A stretch of DNA of 64,000 nt from Schizochytrium sp. CCTCC M209059 (lineage: Eukaryota; Sar; Bigyra; Thraustochytrida; Thraustochytriidae). Under the pieces are notes generated by a model that saw nothing but the letters and a program-made list of their open reading frames with translations, made no database searches and was not told the origin of the DNA. The number at the start of each line of letters is the position of its first letter. Position 1 is the stretch's first letter. The DNA lies in assembly GCA_000818945.1 (NCBI GenBank), contig KN805375.1, positions 71,788 to 135,787 on the forward strand, in the 5' to 3' direction. This document shows positions 53,196-61,660 of this stretch, in pieces. The position numbers and the translations under genes are program-made.

Positions 53196-53937
53196 TTAAA
53201 TGGCACCCCGCTTGCGCGTTGGGAGCGCCTCCGACGTCGACTTCCAATGTGCACGCCAATGGTGAAAGTAAGCGAGCAAGAGTCCTCCAAAACCTACAAA
53301 GTACGCGTCAAGGAAGAACGGTTGTTTCGTTGGTTCAGAGCGGAGAAAACCACCGTAAAATCCAAGGAGACCCATGAAAATGAACATGAAGCCGAGCGTC
53401 GTTCCAGCCAAGTACACAAATTTCCACTTGCGTACGAGGCCAATCATCGTCGCTACGTACAAGAACAGCATGAACATATCGAAGAATGGCCAGTGAAGAA
53501 AACGGAACGTGGACAAGCCGATAGGCACGCACTCGATGCATGTCTCATTGCCCACGTACAGGTTGCCCCAGTAAAGGATTGTGCCAAGAGCGCTGCGTTA
53601 ACATCCCCATTCCCTCCCCGCACAAAACGGATGAGAAACGAGCAAACGATTAGAACAAAACAGGCATGTACATACATCCATAGCCGTGCGCGCACACGGA
53701 AACAACGCCGGCAGGGCGAATAAACATTCGGGCAAAAAGTCAGTCCTTCTGTCCTAATTTCGCAGCAAAAGGCTCGCACTCCTACACCTCGTAGCAGCGC
53801 TTCCTTCATCTTGTCTCGCTTGCTTCGCGCCGCCCGTCTGCGGACCCCACTTACCAGAGCCCCAGCACGACCTCAAAGACCCATACTGACCACCAAGGCG
53901 GTGACTTGGCGTTGACGATCTGACGCACCGCGTCCAT
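53196..53937 (-). CDS. Small four-TM membrane protein, two exons
   Basis: Exons 53937-53855 (83 nt) and 53592-53196 (397 nt) join in frame to 159 residues. The donor is GTAAGT, the acceptor AACGCAG, and the intron is 262 nt in phase 2. The protein begins MDAVRQIVNAKSPPWWSVWV. Four hydrophobic segments follow: EVVLGLCALGTILYW (about 22-37), WPFFDMFMLFLYVATMIGLV, KFVYLAGTTLGFMFIFMGLLG and LDAYFVGFGGLLLAYF. The first loop has CIEC and the C-terminal tail is basic (RAHWKSTSEALPTRKRG). The hydrophobic pattern crosses the splice junction sensibly, which supports the model. I do not recognise the family. It shares a 524-bp divergent promoter region with the ankyrin-WD40 gene. Confidence 0.75.
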
Positions 53938-54085
53938 CTTCTCTTTCTCTCTTCGCCCTCGGGAAGTCCGTTCGTGCGGCACCTCGCGGGCGCGCCGACG
54001 CGTACGCGCTCCTCGAGCTGCGCCCGGCGCCGCCTTGCTCTCGCCTCCAGCCGCTCCGCTCACGCCCGCGAGCGCGTTGATCGAT

Positions 54086-54123
<38 letters not shown>

Positions 54124-54461
54124 CCTGCTTGATGCTCTGGTGCTCGCCAGACTTGTATCCACGGGCCGCCCGCGCAAGTGCGTTTTACGCGGAAGGAGCA
54201 CTTGCCGGCCTGCATAGCGCACTTGCCGCGGCCCCGACGGTGCACTTGCCGAGGCCAAGCAAGACGAAATAAGGAAAGGCAAGGCAAGGAAGGCAAGGCA
54301 AGGCGAGACTTGGCCAAGACCAGGCACAGCGAGAGGCAGAAGCAGACGCGGAAGAGAGCCAAGAACGGCGCCCGCGCCCCGGGCGCTCGCGCTCGGCAGC
54401 GCAGGAGGGGCGGAGAGGGGCCTGGCCTGGCCGCGGCGCGGAACGGGACCTCGGCGGACCC
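53938..54461. other. Divergent promoter region between the four-TM and ankyrin-WD40 genes
   Basis: 524 bases. It contains a (GATT)n array at 54078-54123, three similar GCACTTGCCG-type strings (54198-54250) and AGGCA pentamers (54274-54305). It should hold both promoters. Confidence 0.5.
54078..54123 (+). repeat. (GATC)/(GATT)n tetranucleotide array
   Basis: Two or three GATC units, then about nine GATT units, in the divergent promoter region. Confidence 0.95.
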
Positions 54462-57400
54462 ATGGCGCTGCTTTTCGCAGCGGAGATTGGCGACCTCGAG
54501 CAGGTCAAGTCGCTCGTGCTCTCCTGCGAGGACCGCTTCGGCGCCCTTGCGGCGGGCCAGCCCGCCGTCTCCACCTCGGCCCCGACGTCCTCGCCGGCAA
54601 CTTCGTCGACGTCGGCAGCAGGAGCACCAGGAGCGGCGGCGCCGCCGGCGGCATCATCCCCGAAAAGGAACAACAAAGCCGAGGATGCGGCTGCGGCCGG
54701 GCCAACGTCGGCAGCTCCTCCGGGCACACCCAAGGCTCCGAACTCGAGCAAGACGACCGCAAAGACCTTTGAAGAAGCCAAACTCGAGCTCGTCAACGGT
54801 AAAGACAGCAAGCGCGGCCGCACGGCACTCATTGCGGCCGTAGGCCGCGGCCACTTTGCTGTTGCTGACTTTCTTCTCAACGTGGGCGCCGATGCCTCCG
54901 CACAGGACCGTGATGGTGTCGACGTCCTCATGCTTGCCAGCTACTTGCACGGAAAACGTCACTCGCATACCGAGCTCGTCCAGCTCTTGCTCAAACACGG
55001 TGCAGACGTCAGTCTTGTCGACCGCCGCGCGCAGTCCTCGCTGCACTATGCAGCCAAACGTGGCTGCCTCGGCGCCGTCAAGCTTCTCTTGGCGCAAATG
55101 GCTGGCGAGAAAATGCACCTCGCCAATCGCAAAGACAATAAAGGCCGAACTGCGCTCATGATCGCAGCGGGCCGCGGCCACGTCAATCTCGTTCGCTCCT
55201 TTTGTGCACACGGCGTCGATGTCAATCTTGTGGATGCCCACGGATGGTCAGCTCTTCATCATGCCGCACGTGCCGGCCGTGAGGAAATGGTCGAAGTCCT
55301 GCTTGGAAATGGAGCCAATGTGGCCACGCGCGATGCCCACGCCCTTACAAGTCTTCAGATCGCATCTGCCCTCGGACACGTGAGCTTCGTTGCGGAGCTT
55401 CTCTATCGCAACGCCATTCTTGATCCCTGGCAAACCTCTACTGGGGCAAGCTGGCCTGAAGACCCAAACGTCAATCACCGTTCCGCCATTCTTCTCGCAG
55501 CCACAAACGGCCACATGGTCACTCTGCACGTTCTGCTCGCGCATAGACTGGCGACCGCGCTTGCCGAGGTCGCGTCAACAACGGCAGCTTCGCATTCCCA
55601 CGAGGAGAGTCGGCCTCCACGCGAGGAAAGGTCCGTTGCCAAAAATGCAAAGGTGCCACTGCAGTCGCAAGAAAAAGAGACTGCTCCTGAGAATTCCTCG
55701 GCAACTTTTGCATCCTCTACACCCCCCTCTGCATCTTCTTTTGGTGCGTCGCCATCATCTCTGCACGAAAACACAAAGTTTTCCGATGCGCAGGAGGCTT
55801 CAATGGATGCATACTCTTCTCTCGAGGCTGAAATCAAAGAGGCAAGACGACTTGCCGCTCTGTCGTGCCATGTCGATGTCGTTCGCTTCTTGGGCTTTTG
55901 CGCGGGCTTGCAGCTCCCGCAAGACGCACTCAAGATTCGATTCCGGGCGTTCTGCATATGCTCAACCTGCGACGCCTATTACTTTAAAGGCGGAAATCAG
56001 GATAACAACTCCATTCGTCCGACCGAGTCTGCTGCACCTGCAGCAGTGTCAGTGCGGGCAGGTGCTGTCCGATCTCCTTCGCTGGCCTCTGCGCCCCTCG
56101 AAATTGCCGAAATGAATCAGGCTTGCGAAGCTGTCGGCGCAGTCGACAGCTCGGCATCAACAGCAGGGGCACCAGGAGCAGCTGCGGCGGCGGCGGCGGC
56201 GTCTATAGTTGCCACCTCAGCGCAGCAACTTGCCAACGGAATGCCAGGCAAGATTGCACTCCCCGTCTCGGAGCCACCGCGACCGCAAGAAAGTTCTCAC
56301 CCTGGCGACATGTCAAACCGAAATCGCAGTCGAAGCTCCAGTATTGCGACGCGCGATCTGATTGACATTCGCAGCGCCGTTGAGCTCGTAGCAGAGTCCA
56401 CCTCACAACGGTCCGCGCATGCCACAACCCTTTCTGCCGCGGGCTCCTATCGCCCTCATGAACATGAAGACGGGCGCGGCCCCCGTCACGCTGGTCTGCG
56501 CAAACTGGAGCGATCTTTTGACCCCGATCAGGTCTTTGATCCCGAAGATCCACGCGTCAAGAGCGACATTCTCCGCATGATTGGCATGTACCTGCAAGAG
56601 GAAGGCCTCATGGCCACGACGTTGACCTTGCAAGATGAAGCCCAGATCAAGCTGCAGAAACGGAACGAAATGAACGAACGCGCTCAACACATCAAGCATC
56701 TCATCTCTATCGGTGACTGGCCCAAGATCCGCGAAATTCATGTCAAGCCACTGCTGAAGCGAAATCGTAGACGCTTCCTTTATGCCTTGTACCGACAAGA
56801 GTACCTGGAGCTTGTCGCACGCGGCGAGAATGAGCGCGCTTTTTCCTTTTTGTCCAAGCGCCTCAAGCCTCTCGAGGCGCAAGGGAAATACGCGGTGAAC
56901 AGCAACGAGTTTCGCGACCTTTGTTACCTTCTCACATGCAAATCCGTCCACGATGCAGCTGCCTTTCGCGATTGGGATGTTGCATCTGCGCGAGACAAGC
57001 TCGCCGAAGAGTTCGAGTCAATGATCATCACGCAGGCCAACAGTGATGAGGCCGCACTCGTTTCAAGGCAGGCATATGTGGCAAAGGATCGCCTCGTCAA
57101 TATGCTACAGCAAGCAGTGGCATACCAGCTCGAATTTTCCTCTAATACGGGTCCGAACGTGACTCCAAAGATCGAAACGCTTCTTGAAGACTTTGAGCGG
57201 GTCGCCGTGCCTCAGACCCTCACCAACACCTTTGTAGGGCATACCCACAACGTCAAGTGCGTAAAGTTTCTGGGTCGCGAGGGCAGACTCATCGCGTCGG
57301 GGTCAAGTGATTGTACCATTATGCTTTGGCGTGTGCGGGACGAAGCGTTTGATGGTAGCGACGCCGAAGAAGAGGATGATGAGGATGATGACCTTTTGGA

Positions 57401-58466
57401 CGAGGACTTTGCCGAAGAGACGGCGACAGGAGCGGATGCAAATGGCGGCGTCAATGGCCATAGCTTGCGCCACTACCGGCAGCGTGGCCCAGAGCTCGTC
57501 ATTCGAGGCCACAAATCTCGCATCTGGGACATTGCCTCCGACAATTCGGGCCGCTTCCTTGTCAGCGCTTCAGGCGACAATACAGTGCGCATGTGGGATG
57601 TCTGGGCGTGCATGGAGGATAACGGGCTTGGTGCCCCTGAAGAAGCCTACCTTGGCAAATCATCTCACTACAATGGCTCCACCTGGACATCTCCCTCTGA
57701 TGCATGGGGTTCCCCGCTGCGTGGACGCGGGCGAAGTCGGTCTCGGCACTATCAGACCACTTCGGAGCCGCTCGGCCGTCTGCACGACCAGTCGGCCTCT
57801 GATCATTGCTTGCGCACGGGTCACGAGGGAGACATCTATACTGTTGCCTTTCAAAACGATCAGGAGCACATCGCCACGGCCGGCTACGACAAGACGGTGC
57901 GTCTCGTCAATGTACGCACAAATCAGCTTGTACGCACATTTCAGGGCCATCGCGCTGCGGTGTCGCAGGTTTGCTTCAACCCTCTTGGCAATTTAATCGT
58001 GAGCGTCTCAAAAGATTCGGGCATCAAGTTTTGGGACACGATCAGCGGGGTTTGCGTGCGGACCTTTAATCAGCCTGTGGGCGAGGTCACCTCGATTGAC
58101 ATTTCTCGGGACGGGCTTCAGCTTCTTGCTAGCTCCAAGGATAGCTCTGTGCGTTTGTGGGATGTGCGCATGGAAAAATCCATTCGCAAGTTTCGAGGGT
58201 ACCAAAATAGCTCTCTCAACTTTGTTCGTTCTGTCTTTGGTCCACGTGAGTCGCTGGTCTTCTCCGGATCCGAGGACGCAAAGGTTCATGTCTGGGACAC
58301 CGAGACAGGTTCTCTTTTGGCCAAGCTTCGTGGCCACAACGGCCCCGTCTTTCATGCCGCATGGAACTCTTCACAGGACACTCTCGCCACGTGCAGCGAA
58401 GACGGGACTGTACGTACATGGAAAAACACGCGTGAAAACACGTCAAGAGTACGACCTTTGCATTGA
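54462..58466 (+). CDS. Ankyrin-LisH-CTLH-WD40 protein
   Basis: 1334 residues in one exon. The start (MALLFAAEIGDLEQVKSLV) is already an ankyrin-type helix pair, then comes an Ala/Pro/Ser insert, then ankyrin repeats from about 110 to 365 (GRTALIAAVGRGHFAVADFLL, SSLHYAAKRGCLGAVKLLL, GRTALMIAAGRGHVNLV, WSALHHAARAGREEMVEVLL). A long low-complexity linker follows. Residues about 697-735 form a LisH motif (DILRMIGMYLQEEGLMATTL), then a CTLH-like helical region to about 850. A WD40 propeller occupies about 920-1325 with seven repeats (for example GHTHNVKCVKF, GHKSRIWDIAS, GHEGDIYTVAF, GHNGPVFHAAW). An acidic insert (EEEDDEDDDLLDED) interrupts the propeller after blade 1. LisH-CTLH-WD40 occurs in WDR47, WDR26 and similar scaffolds; an ankyrin block in front is unusual. 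Likely a cytoplasmic scaffold; partners unknown. Confidence 0.9.
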   Translation: MALLFAAEIGDLEQVKSLVLSCEDRFGALAAGQPAVSTSAPTSSPATSSTSAAGAPGAAAPPAASSPKRNNKAEDAAAAGPTSAAPPGTPKAPNSSKTTAKTFEEAKLELVNGKDSKRGRTALIAAVGRGHFAVADFLLNVGADASAQDRDGVDVLMLASYLHGKRHSHTELVQLLLKHGADVSLVDRRAQSSLHYAAKRGCLGAVKLLLAQMAGEKMHLANRKDNKGRTALMIAAGRGHVNLVRSFCAHGVDVNLVDAHGWSALHHAARAGREEMVEVLLGNGANVATRDAHALTSLQIASALGHVSFVAELLYRNAILDPWQTSTGASWPEDPNVNHRSAILLAATNGHMVTLHVLLAHRLATALAEVASTTAASHSHEESRPPREERSVAKNAKVPLQSQEKETAPENSSATFASSTPPSASSFGASPSSLHENTKFSDAQEASMDAYSSLEAEIKEARRLAALSCHVDVVRFLGFCAGLQLPQDALKIRFRAFCICSTCDAYYFKGGNQDNNSIRPTESAAPAAVSVRAGAVRSPSLASAPLEIAEMNQACEAVGAVDSSASTAGAPGAAAAAAAASIVATSAQQLANGMPGKIALPVSEPPRPQESSHPGDMSNRNRSRSSSIATRDLIDIRSAVELVAESTSQRSAHATTLSAAGSYRPHEHEDGRGPRHAGLRKLERSFDPDQVFDPEDPRVKSDILRMIGMYLQEEGLMATTLTLQDEAQIKLQKRNEMNERAQHIKHLISIGDWPKIREIHVKPLLKRNRRRFLYALYRQEYLELVARGENERAFSFLSKRLKPLEAQGKYAVNSNEFRDLCYLLTCKSVHDAAAFRDWDVASARDKLAEEFESMIITQANSDEAALVSRQAYVAKDRLVNMLQQAVAYQLEFSSNTGPNVTPKIETLLEDFERVAVPQTLTNTFVGHTHNVKCVKFLGREGRLIASGSSDCTIMLWRVRDEAFDGSDAEEEDDEDDDLLDEDFAEETATGADANGGVNGHSLRHYRQRGPELVIRGHKSRIWDIASDNSGRFLVSASGDNTVRMWDVWACMEDNGLGAPEEAYLGKSSHYNGSTWTSPSDAWGSPLRGRGRSRSRHYQTTSEPLGRLHDQSASDHCLRTGHEGDIYTVAFQNDQEHIATAGYDKTVRLVNVRTNQLVRTFQGHRAAVSQVCFNPLGNLIVSVSKDSGIKFWDTISGVCVRTFNQPVGEVTSIDISRDGLQLLASSKDSSVRLWDVRMEKSIRKFRGYQNSSLNFVRSVFGPRESLVFSGSEDAKVHVWDTETGSLLAKLRGHNGPVFHAAWNSSQDTLATCSEDGTVRTWKNTRENTSRVRPLH

Positions 58467-58644
58467 ATCCAAAACAAGAAAAAAGAAGAAGAGAAATCGG
58501 CACACTTTGTATCGCCGCACCAAAGCGAAGTGTACCAAAGGCACGAAGAGGCGAAGCTCGTAGCCTTCACCCATCCAATCTACTTGGTAGTATACCGTCA
58601 TCCATTTCCATGGACGTTTACGTATTTTCATCTTCTCGAAAATT

Positions 58645-58650
58645 AATAAA
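58645..58650 (+). terminator. AATAAA polyadenylation signal of the ankyrin-WD40 gene
   Basis: A perfect AATAAA 178 bases after the stop codon. A second + strand copy lies at 58839-58844. Confidence 0.55.
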
Positions 58651-58748
58651 AATATGTATTGCCTGGCACAAGCGCTTGCCGACCAAAAAAAAAAAGTTGA
58701 GTGGATCGATAAGAGGATGGCCGTCATAGGCCTAGATCAATTGTTCAT

Positions 58749-58754
58749 TTTATT
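58749..58754 (-). terminator. AATAAA polyadenylation signal of the coiled-coil gene
   Basis: TTTATT on the + strand, that is AATAAA on the minus strand, about 110 bases past the stop of the coiled-coil gene. The opposing 3' ends therefore probably overlap by about 100 bases. Confidence 0.5.
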
Positions 58755-58865
58755 CACGTCAAGAAAAAGAGTTCAGAATCTCTCCAAAGTATAAGGTCAT
58801 GGTTGCCGCGGCGTACTATCTTGCACTCTGCTGCTTCAAATAAAGCTCAATCAATTGGTCGGTCG

Positions 58866-61131
58866 TCAAGGCGTGACTTCAAGCTTTTTGTCGGAAGACG
58901 TCGAACCAATAGATTGCGCGCGGGGACTTGGGGCTGTCAAGGGTGCGCTTCCCTCGGGCCTGCTTGGCATGCGCGGAACCTCGCCCAGCTCTGTGCGAAC
59001 AGTTGTAATTACTGGTCTCTCCGCCAAAGCCATTTGTTCACGAGCCGTGTCGCCACTAAGGGTGAAGATATTGCGGAGTTCTTCAATTGACGCACGCAAC
59101 TGCGACAAGTCCTTCTCCTGCGCATCAAGGCGTTCCGCAAATTGGCTTTCGAGAGCAGCAAAACTACTAGTGTTCGTCGCATCGGCGTGCTTTGTTGTGG
59201 CCAACGCCTTGCGAATATTCTGAATTTCATTCGCCTGATTCTTCATTTCTTGCTGCAAAGCCTTCATTTTCGTGGAACCCTTTTGTGAGGCGTCCGCGTT
59301 CTCCAAAGACTTGGGCTTGGGAGAACTTACTGCCTCGGGCATTCGCGCTGCAAGAGCCGCCGCCGCAGCAGCTGCCGGGAGAGGCACGCTACTTTCTTTC
59401 GTGGCAGCCATCGCTGACCCTGCGTCAGCTACTGAAGCGCTTGTGCCGCTGGGTGCTGCGTCCGTCGCTCCAAGACGTGACACCTGATCGTGAATGACTC
59501 GAAACAAGTCCTGGATGTGCTCTCTGTTTTCAACGACAGTTTGGCTGTCAGCTTTGCCAGTGATGTCCTTGTCCAAGTCAATAAGCTTTGCTACAACCTG
59601 ATTGAGTTTCGTCACAATAGGTTCGACAGATTCGGCGACCTGTTCTTTGGTCGCATAAATGCGGTCAATCTCGGACTCAATCTGCTCCCAATCCTCGGTC
59701 GATATTTTTTTATTGACTTCCTCGGTGACCTCCTGAAGCATGGTTGCCTGGGTACGCATTGTGCGAGTGTTCAGCGAGACACTGTCGCTGACAGCGTCGA
59801 CTTGGTCTGTGAGCCGTGAGCACGTCGATTCCGCCGCAGTGATTCGGGTCGTGATCTCAGAAAACGCCTCGACATCGACCCTTTGGCCGTTCTCGTCCTC
59901 GCCCTTGTGTCGCTCATCAAGCGAGGCATTCATGGCAGAAAAACGTTGCGACAGCTCCTCAAGCGAGCGCTTTAGATTGTTAACCGCCTCATCTGCGCCT
60001 TTGGCTGACCTGGCAGCTTCGCCCGTGGCGCGTTGGACCTCTGCAACCTCGGCCTTGCTTGCGAGTTTAACCATGGATTGCTGCACGATACCAATTTGCG
60101 CAGAAAACGATTCCTTAAGCACAGAAAGCTGCTGGTCCGTCTTTTTGTTAGTAAACCCGGCTTGCATGGTTGAGAGAACATCATCGAGTTCTTGACGTCG
60201 TGCACACTGCCCTACTTGCTCCTCCACCCGAGCGAGGTCTTCCTTCGCTGCGCATGTGGCGACTTGGGTGCGCAGCGTTCGCAGGTCATCGACGGTAGCG
60301 CGTTGGCCAATTTGTCGCTGCATGTCATCGAGCGATCGTACGAGCGATTTCTGGGTGCTTTCGAGCCTAATTAAGGAGGACTCTAAAGATCCAATGGACG
60401 CCACGACGTTGGTGATTTCCCCATTCAATTTGGCCATTTCGACACGCTGTGTTCTTTCTGCCTCATCAAGAAGGCCACTTATTTTTTGTGCAAGAAGATC
60501 CATTCGATCTGTACTCTCTGCGACCTGCTCGGAGGTCACGTAGTCGGCCGGAAATTGATGTATTAGTTTCTCAACACGATCCAGACGGGCTCCGTGATGA
60601 TCAATGCGCGTCGAGGTTCGTCGCAAGCAACCTGCGAGGCGGCTTGTGTCGATCAAATCATGCCCGGAAATGCTTTCCATTGCAATAGAATCTACAGGAG
60701 AGGCAAGCGACCCTCGCACGCCATGCTCTCGGCCCATTTGATCGCTGATGGAGCTGTCGCGTGACTCGGCAAAATTTGCCTCGATTTTCATCTCGGATTC
60801 GCTACTTTTGCTTTCAGCAGTCGCCATATCGGGTTCAGGTGCAGTGCCTGTTGCTGCTGCGGCCGCGGCTACAGCTGCAGCAGCAAGAAGGCCAGCCGAG
60901 GCTGGGTCAGACGCGCTGTTCCTTCGCGCAAAATTGACATTGAATTTGCCAGGTTCCAGCGCTTCTTCTTCGTTCTCGTGGCTCATGGCAGAGGATGATT
61001 GGGCACCTCGATTGGCGCTCTGGCTGCGGCCCCGTTTGCTTAGCGACTTGTATTTTGAATCTCGGCTCGCGCCGGCAAAGGAAAAGGATTCTACACCCGG
61101 ATACGAAACTCGCTTTTCCACTGCGCGCTCG

Positions 61132-61170
<39 letters not shown>

Positions 61171-61211
61171 ATATCCCCTGTTTGGCCAATCCTTGATGGA
61201 GACTTGGACAT
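58866..61211 (-). CDS. Long coiled-coil protein with N-terminal polyQ
   Basis: 781 residues in one exon. The start is MSKSPSRIGQTGDM, followed by 12 Gln encoded by pure CAG and a Ser/Arg-rich segment. An Ala-rich stretch (about 95-115) and an acidic part lead to heptad-rich coiled coil from about 190 to 600 (IHQFPADYVTSEQVAEST, then LIRLESTQKSLVRSLDDMQRQ, DQVDAVSDSVSLNTRTM, IESEIDRIYATKEQVAESV). An Ala/Ser linker, a second coil (ALQQEMKNQANEIQNIRKAL, then ERLDAQEKDLSQLRASIEELR) and a Pro/Ser tail follow. There is no TM segment or recognised domain. Repeated 30-40-residue units of the form D-x-R-x-LR-x-Q-V suggest internal duplication. A structural or cytoskeletal role is plausible but only inferred from the coils. 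Confidence 0.8.
61131..61172 (-). repeat. CAG trinucleotide repeat in coding sequence (polyQ)
   Basis: About 13 uninterrupted CTG units on the + strand (CAG on the coding strand). Because codons are pure CAG, not mixed CAA/CAG, the tract should vary readily in length. Confidence 0.93.
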
Positions 61212-61660
61212 CTTGGCGAGCGCGTCTTTTTACAATGAGGCCCGCGCACAGCCTCGGATGCGCAGAATATGCGCCTGCGCGCGCAGGCGCGTTTGATTCG
61301 ACGGCCCCCAAAGAGCGCAAGATCATTCATTGCCTGAAGATAAGTGCTCTTTTTTTTTTATCCGTTCCAAGGTGTGTACCATGTGAAACTACTCGTACGA
61401 GTATACGTACGTACTTGCATGAGCAGCTCATTGCTTTGGTGCTTATACTTGGAACATAAAATAGAACAAAACATAAAACAGGGAATACGCTTCTAAAAGT
61501 GAGGTCACTATACTACATACAACCCTCGTGATTTGTTCATGCAAAGCTTTGGGTCTTCAATCATTGTCGTTGTGAGACCAGGTTTCTTTTGCTTTCTCCC
61601 TCTTTCGCAACGAATCAGGTGGTGGGTTAATGTCAGTCCGTCAGTCAGTCAGCCAGTCAG
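61212..61660. other. Intergenic region between two minus-strand genes
   Basis: 450 bases with gcgcgcaggcgcgt near 61278, a T9 run near 61350, a gtacgtacgtac string near 61405 and (GTCA)n at 61640-61668. It should hold the coiled-coil gene's promoter and the 3' UTR of the next gene. Confidence 0.5.

Larger units (their letters stand above)
58467..58865. other. Convergent 3' spacer with polyadenylation signals on both strands
   Basis: 400 AT-rich bases between the ankyrin-WD40 (+) and coiled-coil (-) genes, with AATAAA on + at 58645 and 58839 and on - at 58749-58754. Confidence 0.6.

Noticed and set aside
53043..53723. 226-codon + strand ORF opposite the four-TM gene
   Set aside because: Charged low-order composition with no domain. 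The minus strand gives a spliced four-TM protein with consensus splice sites over the same bases.
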